A stretch of DNA of 64,000 nt from Pseudomonadota bacterium (GTDB lineage: Bacteria > Pseudomonadota > Alphaproteobacteria > Micropepsales > Micropepsaceae): contig JAJZDZ010000008.1 in assembly GCA_021851325.1 (NCBI GenBank), forward strand, positions 62,001 through 126,000, written 5' to 3'. Below the pieces are notes generated by a model, which saw only the letters and a list, made by a program, of their open reading frames with translations, had not been told where the DNA came from and ran no database searches. Position numbers and translations under genes: made by a program. Positions 43,476 to 51,249 of the stretch are shown here, one piece after another (position 1 is the stretch's first letter; the number at the start of each line of letters is the position of its first letter).

Positions 43476-44338
43476 GCAGCCCTTCCCCATGCGGAACGGA
43501 CATGCTTGAACGGACGCATCCCGTCAGAGGGATCGGCACGCCAGTTGCTGTCTTCCCGTTCGCAGGGCTGCGATACCTTTCTGCCATCGCCATCTGCCAA
43601 CAGGCTCTCACGTATCCCTGCGATAACCGGTGCAATTTCATGTGGCAACCAGCAATGGCCGGCCGCGTATTCGGCGCCCGCGCCATCCAGATCAAGATGA
43701 AACTCGATGACCGCAGCCTGCCAGCGCTGCACCGCACGCCATATGACTGCCGGGCGGCGGGTATGATCCGACCAGCCAACCGGACAACCGGAGCGCTGCC
43801 GCAAGGTTTCGATCGCCGCCAGATTGGCCTGTTCGATAGGTGTCGGATAGGCCGACACGCAATGCAGAAGACTAAGATCGCTGCAGCCTGAGGCACGCAG
43901 CGTCGCGACCGCAGCATCGATCTCACCAAGGCTCGCCATGCCGGTCGAAAGCACAACCGGCTTGCCGGAACGCCCGCAGGCCGCAAGCAGGGGCTGGACC
44001 AGGAGCTCGTAGGACGCGATCTTGTAGAAGTCGACATAGGGTGCAAGTTCTGCCACCGCCTCCACGTAGAAGGGGGTACAGGAAAAGGCGATGTTGCGCG
44101 CCCGGCAGCGTTCCGCCAGGACCGGCAGGTGGGCCAGTGGGAGCTCCCAGTCCTCGCGCGCCCGATGCTGCGGGCTTTGGCTGAGGATCTCGGGCGCAAA
44201 CATGCGGGCAATGCGGAACAGCTGAAATTTCACAGCATCGCAGCCAATGTCCGCAGCTGCATCGACAAAGGCCAGAGCCCGTGACAGATCGCGTCCATGG
44301 TTGGACGAGGCTTCAGCTATGAAGAGGGGTCTACGCAT
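43472..44338 (-). CDS. NeuB-family nonulosonate synthase, short form
   Basis: 288 residues covering the TIM-barrel NeuB domain: FIAEASSNHGRDLSRALAFV, AVKFQLF, FSCTPFY, YKIASYEL, LSTGMASLGEID, LHCVSAYPTP and VGWSDHT. It condenses phosphoenolpyruvate with a hexosamine derivative to form a sialic-, pseudaminic- or legionaminic-type acid. The usual C-terminal SAF (antifreeze-like) domain of about 60 residues is absent; instead there is a charged tail with EREDSNWRADPSDGMRPF. Since SAF normally closes the partner's active site, a separate protein may do this, or the substrate differs. Operon with the SpsF-PseG fusion (4-base overlap). Confidence 0.88.
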   Translation of the reverse strand: MRRPLFIAEASSNHGRDLSRALAFVDAAADIGCDAVKFQLFRIARMFAPEILSQSPQHRAREDWELPLAHLPVLAERCRARNIAFSCTPFYVEAVAELAPYVDFYKIASYELLVQPLLAACGRSGKPVVLSTGMASLGEIDAAVATLRASGCSDLSLLHCVSAYPTPIEQANLAAIETLRQRSGCPVGWSDHTRRPAVIWRAVQRWQAAVIEFHLDLDGAGAEYAAGHCWLPHEIAPVIAGIRESLLADGDGRKVSQPCEREDSNWRADPSDGMRPFKHVRSAWGRAA

Positions 44339-44413
44339 GGCTAATCGCCCTAAGCGCGGCTTTAACGGTTTCTAAAGGGCCTATGACTAAGAAGCAGTTA
44401 ACGGGGGGCAAAA

Positions 44414-45346
44414 ATGATGAAGATCGAAGCTGCGGGCCCAGACCGTATCACCTGGCAGGATCATCATGGCCCGGTCCTGTCGAGCCAGAACGGTTATGAC
44501 GTGATCACCTGCGCCGCCTGTGGTTTTGCCCATGCTGTACCCCTGCCCCCCCCCGAAGAGCTGAGCGCAGAGTATTCCGAGCGCTACTACAGAGACGAAA
44601 AGCCTACTTATCTTTCCCATGCCCGCGAAGACCAAGCCTGGGCACGCCTCAGCCAGGACGACCGCCTGGACGTGCTTGAGCGGCTTCTGCCTTCTTCGCG
44701 GCGGCGCCTGATCGACATTGGCTGCGGTCCGGGCTTCTTTTTACAGACGGCCTGCGCCCGCGGCTGGCAGGGTGAGGGTCTTGAGCCATCACAGCAGGCC
44801 TCGGATCATGCCCGCAGCCTTGGCCTTCGCGTACATCAGGGATTCTTCAGTGCTGAACGTGCCGGCACGCTTGGCCGCTTCGACGTCGTGCACATGAACA
44901 ATGTACTCGAACATGTACCAGACCCGCTTACTCTTCTGAAGGCAGCCTATGACCTTCTGGAACCCGGCGGGTTTCTGGTCGTTGGCGTCCCCAACGATTT
45001 TTCACCGTTGCAGATCGCTGCAGCTGCCCAAGGCCTGCCGCACTGGTGGGTCGCTCCCCCACATCACCTCAATTATTTCGACTTTTCATCGCTGTCGGCG
45101 GTGCTTGAGCGGCTGGGTTTCGTGCTGCGTGAACGGCAGACCAGCTTTCCGATGGAGATGTTCTTGCTGATGGGCGAGAATTATACGGCGGAACCGGCAC
45201 TGGGACGCGCCTGTCATACCCGCCGCAAGCGCTTTGATCTTGCCCTGGCAGAAACAGGCCTCAACGAGGTCCGCCAGCACTTCTATCGTGTGCTTGCTGA
45301 TGCCGGGCTGGGACGTGAGGCCATCATCTTTGCGGGCCGGCCGTGA
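44414..45346 (+). CDS. SAM methyltransferase with zinc-ribbon start
   Basis: 310 residues. The N-terminus has CAACGFAHAVPLP (a CxxC half-site seen in sugar methyltransferases), followed by ERYYRDEKPTYL. The SAM motif is LIDIGCGPGFFLQTA (about residue 98), then FDVVHMNNVLEHVPDPLTLL and LEPGGFLVVGVPNDF. Related proteins methylate O-antigen or flagellar sugars. It opens the rightward eight-gene operon; 75 bases separate it from the divergent NeuB gene. Its stop overlaps the GTG of the sulfotransferase. Confidence 0.85.
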   Translation: MMKIEAAGPDRITWQDHHGPVLSSQNGYDVITCAACGFAHAVPLPPPEELSAEYSERYYRDEKPTYLSHAREDQAWARLSQDDRLDVLERLLPSSRRRLIDIGCGPGFFLQTACARGWQGEGLEPSQQASDHARSLGLRVHQGFFSAERAGTLGRFDVVHMNNVLEHVPDPLTLLKAAYDLLEPGGFLVVGVPNDFSPLQIAAAAQGLPHWWVAPPHHLNYFDFSSLSAVLERLGFVLRERQTSFPMEMFLLMGENYTAEPALGRACHTRRKRFDLALAETGLNEVRQHFYRVLADAGLGREAIIFAGRP

Positions 45347-46173
45347 GTGCCCGGGCCTTTTTCATCGTCTCCAGCGGACGGTCCGGCACCGCGATGTTGC
45401 ACAAGGCCCTCCTCGCGGCCGGCAATGTCGACATGCATCATGAATACATGGTGCAGATCCTGCAGCCCTTGGCCGTGCGCAGATATCATGGCCTGGTCTC
45501 CCATGCTGAAGCCACCCGGATACTGGATCAGACCCATGGCGCAGCTGTCCATTATTGCGAGGCGGAGTTCTGGGGCGATTCCTCAAACAAATTGTCTTGG
45601 CTTATTCCCGAGCTTTCGGCGCTCCTGCCTGAAGCCAAATTTGTCCATCTGATTCGCGATGGGCGGAAGGTCACGGGCTCGTATTTCCGCAAGCTTGGCG
45701 GCGAATGCTACGATGATCGCTCGAGCCTTATCCTTGCACGCCATCTGGCGGCGCCAAGACAGGTGCCGCCCCCACCGCCTGAGAAGCAGTACTGGTGGCC
45801 CCAGGCTAAAAGCGGCAGTCCTTGGGCCGCCGAATTCAGCCGCTTCAGCCAATTCGAGCGCATCGCCTGGCACTGGTGCGAAGTCAACCAGGTGATCCTG
45901 GACGCTCTCGCATCGTTGCCGTCGTCGCGGCACCATTTCGTGCGCCTTGAAGATCTCTACGAACGTCCTGACACGCTTGATCGCCTGCTCGATTTCCTGG
46001 GTTTGCGTAAGGGCCCGGATCTGGCCGCGCTGTTTCTGCGGCCGCATAACGTCAATCGCCCGGAGGACCAGCTTCTCAGCCCGGCCGAGACAGCTGCGTT
46101 TACACGCATTGCCGCGCCCATGATGCAGCGTCTTGGATATGGCGAAAGGACTGAATACGTAGTGAATTATTAA
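45343..46173 (+). CDS. sulfotransferase-like protein
   Basis: 276 residues with the PAPS 5'-phosphosulfate loop FFIVSSGRSGTAML near the start and the second PAPS segment KFVHLIRDGRKVTGSYFRKL (3'-phosphate binding R/S). A W-rich stretch follows, then FVRLEDLYERPDTLDRLLDFLG, usual for bacterial sulfotransferases. It may sulfate a glycan made by the surrounding genes. The start is GTG, overlapping the previous stop by 4 bases. No signal peptide; cytoplasmic. Confidence 0.85.
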   Translation: MSARAFFIVSSGRSGTAMLHKALLAAGNVDMHHEYMVQILQPLAVRRYHGLVSHAEATRILDQTHGAAVHYCEAEFWGDSSNKLSWLIPELSALLPEAKFVHLIRDGRKVTGSYFRKLGGECYDDRSSLILARHLAAPRQVPPPPPEKQYWWPQAKSGSPWAAEFSRFSQFERIAWHWCEVNQVILDALASLPSSRHHFVRLEDLYERPDTLDRLLDFLGLRKGPDLAALFLRPHNVNRPEDQLLSPAETAAFTRIAAPMMQRLGYGERTEYVVNY

Positions 46174-46220
46174 CGCTGTCAGAGCCAGTATGGTGAACAG
46201 GAGACTAAAGGACGCCAGCC

Positions 46221-47396
46221 TTGACTGCCAGCGAACGCTGCGAGTTATGCCAACAGGCGGCACTTGAGCCTGTCTATCGGGCGGCTGGTACCGCGCGGGG
46301 CCTGACCGTAAATCTTTGTCGCCATTGCGGCCTGTTACAGTCGCTGCCGCGGATCGACCAGGCGCCCCGGCGCGGGGCCTCCGCATCGGGGGCCGCGGAC
46401 TGGGGCAACATCCGCTACGGCAAGGGCTTTCGTACCGCGCAGGCCATGGCCGCACTACGACGCCATGCCGATCTTTCGGCTCCCTCCCAGGTTCTCGACG
46501 TAGGCTCCAACCGGGGCAGTTTTGCCCGTCAATTTCTCGCTGCAGCACCCCATGCCGCCCTCGTCGCGGTAGAGCCGGATACACGCGTCGTGCATTCTGT
46601 TGCAGACCTGGAGCGGACTGAACTTGTCTGTGCCCGCATCGAGGACGTCCGTTTCGCGGATGACCATTTCGACATCGTTCACAGTTGTCACACCATCGAA
46701 CATCTTGCCTCTCCGGGCAAAGTGCTGGCGGATCACTGGCGCGTACTCAAGCCTGGCGGTCTGCTCTTGGTCGATGCGCCATCCACCGCATTGCTCGAAG
46801 CAGAAGATGTGGTGGAGGAATGGTTCATCGACAAACATCTCTATCATTTTTCCGCGCGCACGCTCATGCGCATGGTCAGCGCCGCAGGCTTTGAGATCAT
46901 TGAAGCACCGGAGCCGGGGGATCGGGAAAATCTCCTGATCGTCGCCGTCAAAGCGGGCGAACCTGCACCGACATGCGCACCGGATCCACGCGAGGTCTAT
47001 GAGGCCGAAGCCCGCATTGCCGCCTATGGCCGTAACCGCGCTGCCAACCTGGCGGCGCTGACGGTCATGGCGAGCGAAATCGCCCGCCTGAGCAGCAGAC
47101 GGGTTGTTATTTGGGGCGCGGGCCGACTGTTCGACGCGCTCATCACCTCTGGTGGTCTTCCGCCGTCCCTGCTGGCTGGCCTCATCGATGCCCATTTGGG
47201 TGCACATCTGCCTGAGCGTCATGGGCTTGCCGTCCTGCCACCGCAGGCTGTGCGCGAGATCGCTCCGGACGTGGTGGTGGTGATGTCCCGAAGTTTTGCC
47301 GACGAGATCTCGCACATGGTGCGCCAACTCGCACCGAACGCACAGATCCTCACCTATGGCCAGATGATTAATCGTGCCCGCCAGATGGCGGCTTAA
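46221..47396 (+). CDS. C-methyltransferase-like protein
   Basis: 391 residues. It opens with CELCQQAALEPVYRA and LCRHCGLLQSLPR, a four-cysteine zinc site typical of sugar C-methyltransferases. The SAM domain has VLDVGSNRGSFARQFL, FDIVHSCHTIEHLASPGKVL and LKPGGLLLVDAPS. The last 130 residues are a second Rossmann-like domain (RRVVIWGAGRLFDALI; PDVVVVMSRSF), as in NDP-hexose C-methyltransferases. It may methylate a keto-sugar or an intermediate made by the following genes. TTG start with AGGA upstream; 13 bases before the next gene. Confidence 0.82.
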   Translation: MTASERCELCQQAALEPVYRAAGTARGLTVNLCRHCGLLQSLPRIDQAPRRGASASGAADWGNIRYGKGFRTAQAMAALRRHADLSAPSQVLDVGSNRGSFARQFLAAAPHAALVAVEPDTRVVHSVADLERTELVCARIEDVRFADDHFDIVHSCHTIEHLASPGKVLADHWRVLKPGGLLLVDAPSTALLEAEDVVEEWFIDKHLYHFSARTLMRMVSAAGFEIIEAPEPGDRENLLIVAVKAGEPAPTCAPDPREVYEAEARIAAYGRNRAANLAALTVMASEIARLSSRRVVIWGAGRLFDALITSGGLPPSLLAGLIDAHLGAHLPERHGLAVLPPQAVREIAPDVVVVMSRSFADEISHMVRQLAPNAQILTYGQMINRARQMAA

Positions 47397-47409
47397 GAAA
47401 GAGGGGACT

Positions 47410-48309
47410 ATGGGGCTCAATGTCTTCGAAGCGGGCCGGCCGGAAACGACAAGTCCCTATGATACGCTTGCGGTCCAGGTACGCGCGGCGGCGACATTCA
47501 CCCGCAAGCACGCCATCGCCGCGATCTATCACGCAGGTTCCGGACATCCCGGAGGCGCCTTATCCTGTGCAGACATCCTGGCAGCGCTCTTCGGAGCAGA
47601 GCTTAATCTGTGGCCCGATGAGCCCAATGAACCGGATCGGGACCGCTTTGTCCTATCCAAAGGTCATGCTGCTCCGGCGCTTTATGCCGTGGCCTCGCAT
47701 TTTGGCTTTTGCAGTCCGCGCGCGGCACTGTCCTTGCGCAAGCTTGGCAGTCCGTTTCAGGGTCATCCGCATGTCATCGACCTGCCCTGGGTTGAAACCT
47801 CCACGGGTTCCCTGGGCCAGGGCATCTCGGTCGCCGTTGGTATGGCAATGGGACTGCGCCTGAAAAAAAGCTCTGCCCGGGTTTATGCGCTCCTTGGTGA
47901 TGGCGAATTGCAGGAGGGCGAGGTGTGGGAAGCAGCCATGTGTGCGGCCCATTACGGTCTCGACAATCTCTGCGCGATCATCGACTACAACAAGTTGCAG
48001 AGCGATGCCCGCAACGATGCCATCATGCGCCTTGAACCTTTGGCAGCGAAGTGGCGGGCGTTCGACTGGGCTGTTGCCGAGATTGATGGACATGACGTCG
48101 ATGCGCTGCTGCGTACCTTGCGTCGCGCTGGAGGCAGCCAGGGACGCCCGTCGCTGATCATTGCCCATACCATCAAGGGCAAGGGCGTTCCCTACATGGA
48201 AAATGTCCCAACCTGGCATGGCAGCGTCAAGCTGACGCGCGCCCAGGCTGTCGAGGCGCTCACTGCGCTCGGCAGTGCCGATGCCGAGATCGAGGAATTC
48301 CTCGCATGA
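47410..48309 (+). CDS. transketolase, N-terminal subunit
   Basis: 299 residues from the ATG at 47410, which follows AAGAGGGG. It contains the ThDP half of transketolase: YHAGSGHPGGALSCADIL, FVLSKGHAAPALYAV, TSTGSLGQGISVAVGMA and LGDGELQEGEVWEA (GDG ... N motif ending DYNKLQ). It works with the following subunit to move a two-carbon ketol unit. Split transketolases of this kind are common in secondary and glycan pathways. Here it is locked into an operon with an SDR and ATP-grasp gene, so a special sugar reaction is likely. ATGA overlap with the next gene. Confidence 0.93.
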   Translation: MGLNVFEAGRPETTSPYDTLAVQVRAAATFTRKHAIAAIYHAGSGHPGGALSCADILAALFGAELNLWPDEPNEPDRDRFVLSKGHAAPALYAVASHFGFCSPRAALSLRKLGSPFQGHPHVIDLPWVETSTGSLGQGISVAVGMAMGLRLKKSSARVYALLGDGELQEGEVWEAAMCAAHYGLDNLCAIIDYNKLQSDARNDAIMRLEPLAAKWRAFDWAVAEIDGHDVDALLRTLRRAGGSQGRPSLIIAHTIKGKGVPYMENVPTWHGSVKLTRAQAVEALTALGSADAEIEEFLA

Positions 48310-49283
48310 GCAGCGCTCCCTCCCTGATCGCAAGTACTGGCGATTCCTTGCGCGAAGCCTTTGGCCGGGCCTTGTCCGATCTGGCTGACGAGTTTCCCGA
48401 GGTCGTAGTTCTTGACGCTGATATTGCCGGTGGCACCGGCACCCACCATTTCCGCACCTCCCATCCGGAGCGCTTCTTCCAGTTCGGTATCGCCGAACAG
48501 AACATGATGGCAGCAGCCGGCGGGATGGCAGCAGTGGGATTGGTTCCGGTGGTCACCACCTTTGCCGTCTTCTGCCTTCGCGCCCTCGAACAGGCACGGC
48601 TGTCCATTGCCTATGCGCAGCGCAACGCCAAGATCGTCGCCAGCCACCCAGGTATTGATGTGGGACCGGACGGTGGTTCGGCCCAGGCGCTGGAAGACCT
48701 TGCCGCATTCCGTGCCATTCCTGGCATGACCGTGATTTCGCCTGCCGATCCTGTCGAGATGCGCCTGGCCACCCGAGCCATCCTTGCCCATCAGGGGCCG
48801 TGCTACATGCGGACAGGCCGTAGTCCCTCTCGCCGGATATTTGGTGATGACCACAAATTTGAGATTGGCAAAGGCCAGATTATCCACGAGGGCAATGATG
48901 TAACCCTGGTGGCCACCGGCGTTGAGGTGGCCCGCGCCCTCGATGCCGCAGCGATTCTGAAGGAAGAGGGAATTTCCGCACGCGTCGTCAATATGGCCAC
49001 CATCAAACCCATCGATGGAGAGCTTCTGGCGCGCTGTGCGGCACAAACTGGTGCATTCGTCACGGCGGAGGACCACAACATTCATGGCGGCCTGGGCAGT
49101 GCCGTGGCCGAAGCTCTGGCCACCCGCCATCCCTGTCCGATCGAATTTGTCGGCATGAAAGACGAATTTGGCGCCTCTGGCGAACCAGAGGAACTCGCCG
49201 CTCATTTTGGGCTTGATGCGCACGCCATCGCCAGGGCGGCTCACACCGTCCTAGCCCGCAAGACCAAGAGACGCAACCGATGA
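48306..49283 (+). CDS. transketolase, C-terminal subunit
   Basis: 325 residues. The pyrimidine-binding half: VVLDADIAGGTGTHHFRTSH, FFQFGIAEQNMMAAAGGMA (ThDP glutamate), a TTFAVFCLRALEQARLSIAY segment and the C-terminal domain with VTLVATGVEVARALDAA and VTAEDHNIHGGLGSAVAEAL. It completes the enzyme of the preceding gene. It overlaps both neighbours by 4 bases. Both halves are intact, so an active heterotetramer is expected. Confidence 0.93.
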   Translation: MSSAPSLIASTGDSLREAFGRALSDLADEFPEVVVLDADIAGGTGTHHFRTSHPERFFQFGIAEQNMMAAAGGMAAVGLVPVVTTFAVFCLRALEQARLSIAYAQRNAKIVASHPGIDVGPDGGSAQALEDLAAFRAIPGMTVISPADPVEMRLATRAILAHQGPCYMRTGRSPSRRIFGDDHKFEIGKGQIIHEGNDVTLVATGVEVARALDAAAILKEEGISARVVNMATIKPIDGELLARCAAQTGAFVTAEDHNIHGGLGSAVAEALATRHPCPIEFVGMKDEFGASGEPEELAAHFGLDAHAIARAAHTVLARKTKRRNR

Positions 49284-50032
49284 ACCGCTTTTCGCTGGCG
49301 GGTCGAGCCGCCGTGGTGACCGGTGCCAGCCGTGGCATCGGCAAGACCATTGCCATGGCACTGGCAGCCGCCGGCGCAGATGTGCTCATCACCTTTCGGG
49401 AGCGGCAGGGCGAGGCCCATGAGGTGGTGCGCGCCATTGAAGAAACAGGATCAAGGGCGCTTGCCGTGCGTCTCGATGTTACTGACCACAGCAGTATTAC
49501 ACGCATGGTTGAGAGCGCGCGCAGCTTTGGTCGGATCTCCATCCTCGTCAACAACGCCGGCATCAACAAGCCAACCGACTTTGACCGGATTACGGAGCCC
49601 GACTGGGACGACATTCTCGCCACCAATCTCAAGGGACCGTTTCTTGTCTGTCAGGCGATGCTGCCACTTCTCAAGGAAAATGGCGGCGGCGCCATCGTGC
49701 ACATTGGTTCGGTCTCCGGGCAATATGGTGGACCGCGGACGGCACATTACGCAGCCTCCAAGGCAGGATTGATTTCGCTGTCGCAGGTGATCGCCCGCTT
49801 CGGAGCGGCTCATCAGATCCGCTCCAATACCGTTGCTGCAGGTCTGATCGCCTCGGATATGGCGGCGGCCGGCATGAACGCCGCGAGCGTGCAGAAGGCG
49901 GCTGAAAATATTCTTCTGGGGCGACTTGGCCGAACCGAGGACGTCGCCGACGCGGTGGTTTTTCTTGCTTCGGATGCTGCCAGTTACATCACCGCACAAA
50001 CTCTCAACGTCAATGGCGGGCTTTATTTCTGA
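49280..50032 (+). CDS. SDR-family ketoreductase
   Basis: 250 residues like FabG. The motifs are VVTGASRGIGKTIAMALAAA, LVNNAGINKPTDF, VHIGSVSGQYGG and YAASKAGLISLSQ with the Ser-Tyr-Lys triad, ending TLNVNGGLYF. Co-expression with transketolase suggests that it reduces the ketone created by ketol transfer; a general fatty-acid role is unlikely in this place. Overlaps: ATGA with the transketolase gene, 1 base (TGATG) with the ATP-grasp gene. Confidence 0.88.
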   Translation: MNRFSLAGRAAVVTGASRGIGKTIAMALAAAGADVLITFRERQGEAHEVVRAIEETGSRALAVRLDVTDHSSITRMVESARSFGRISILVNNAGINKPTDFDRITEPDWDDILATNLKGPFLVCQAMLPLLKENGGGAIVHIGSVSGQYGGPRTAHYAASKAGLISLSQVIARFGAAHQIRSNTVAAGLIASDMAAAGMNAASVQKAAENILLGRLGRTEDVADAVVFLASDAASYITAQTLNVNGGLYF

Positions 50033-51249
50033 TGGACAAGTGCATTCTCATCATCTCCGGGGGCATTGAGGCCGCCGAAGCGGCACGCCGGGCCAAGCAG
50101 ATGGGACTGTTCGTCGTGGTATCGGACCGCGATGCACGGGCTCCAGGATTTGCCTTCGCCGACAGCTGTATTCTGGCCGACGTCTATGGTCCGGAGGAAA
50201 CTGCTGCTGCTGCTGAACGTTTCAGCCGAAACGTCCGCAGGATTGACGGCGTGATCTGTGTGGCCGCAGACGCGCCGCTAACCACGGCTCGGGTTGCAGA
50301 ACGACTGGGACTTAGTGGCCTCAGCAGGGAAAGCGCCCACCTTGCCTGCGACAAGATGGCGATGAAACAGTGCTTTGCTGCTAAAGGTGTGCCCGTACCG
50401 TGGTTCAAGGAAATCACCACGCCGCAAGAATTACAGCGGATTGCGATCGAGCGCGGACCTGATCTCGTCATCAAGCCCGTCGACAGTCGTGGCTCACGCG
50501 GCGTGCAACGCCTGGCCAAGGTGGCCGACCTCACCCAGGCTTTTCTATTCGCGCGAGCCCACTCGCCGAGCCAAAGGGTGATGGTAGAGGAATATCTCTG
50601 TGGCCCTCAACTCTCCACTGAGAGCCTGGTTTGCGACGGAAGAACCTTCACTCCCGGACTTTCCGATCGTAACTACGAATTTCTCGACCGTTTTGCTCCC
50701 TACTTCGTGGAAAATGGTGGCGACCTGCCGAGCCGCCTTCCGACCGTCCAGCAGGCCAAGGTCAAGGACGTGGTACAGCGCGCCGCAGCTGCCCTTGGCA
50801 TCCGCAACGGCACTGTTAAGGGCGACATCGTCGTCCATCAAGGTGAGCCCTATGTCATTGAACTGGCCGCAAGACTGTCAGGAGGATTCTTCTGTACGCG
50901 CGAGATACCGCTGAACACCGGGGTCGACTTTGTCGGCTGTGCCTTGCGTCTTGCCTTGGGTGAAACCATCAGTGCTAAGGACGCCGAACCAAAGCATCTT
51001 ATCCCGGTTGTGCAGCGCTACGCCTTTCCGCAGCCCGGCCGCATCGTGTCAATCGAGGGCGCCGAGGAAGCCCGCGCCATTAGCGGTGTCGAAGACGTCG
51101 TCATCACAGCACGTACCGGCGATGTCATAGCAGCGGCCGGCGACAAGCGTCCCTCTGCTGCCATGGTTCTGGCCAAAGGACCAAGTCGGGAATACGCGCT
51201 AAAGGCTGCCAATGACGCACTGGCCTGCCTGCGTATAAAGACCCAATGA
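50032..51249 (+). CDS. ATP-grasp ligase
   Basis: 405 residues of the ATP-grasp fold similar to carbamoyl-phosphate-synthase-like ligases. The N-terminal preATP domain is ILIISGGIEAAEAARRAKQM; later come ACDKMAMKQCFAAKGVPVPWF, LVIKPVDSRGSRGVQRL, the metal-binding region EEYLCGPQLSTESLV and GDIVVHQGEPYVIELAARLSGGF. It joins a carboxylate to an amine or similar group with ATP. In a sugar operon this could attach an amino acid or acyl group to a sugar acid; the substrate is not shown. Linked to its neighbours by overlaps of 1 and 4 bases. Confidence 0.88.
   Translation: MDKCILIISGGIEAAEAARRAKQMGLFVVVSDRDARAPGFAFADSCILADVYGPEETAAAAERFSRNVRRIDGVICVAADAPLTTARVAERLGLSGLSRESAHLACDKMAMKQCFAAKGVPVPWFKEITTPQELQRIAIERGPDLVIKPVDSRGSRGVQRLAKVADLTQAFLFARAHSPSQRVMVEEYLCGPQLSTESLVCDGRTFTPGLSDRNYEFLDRFAPYFVENGGDLPSRLPTVQQAKVKDVVQRAAAALGIRNGTVKGDIVVHQGEPYVIELAARLSGGFFCTREIPLNTGVDFVGCALRLALGETISAKDAEPKHLIPVVQRYAFPQPGRIVSIEGAEEARAISGVEDVVITARTGDVIAAAGDKRPSAAMVLAKGPSREYALKAANDALACLRIKTQ

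Noticed and set aside
42654-43700. 348-codon frame antisense to the SpsF-PseG and NeuB genes
   Set aside because: Both genes on the other strand have clear family motifs throughout; the antisense product has none.
43387-44211. 274-codon frame overlapping the NeuB gene on the same strand
   Set aside because: The NeuB frame carries all barrel motifs; the other is an arginine-rich shadow.
48192-49244. 350-codon frame antisense to the transketolase C subunit
   Set aside because: Shadow of a gene with complete transketolase motifs.
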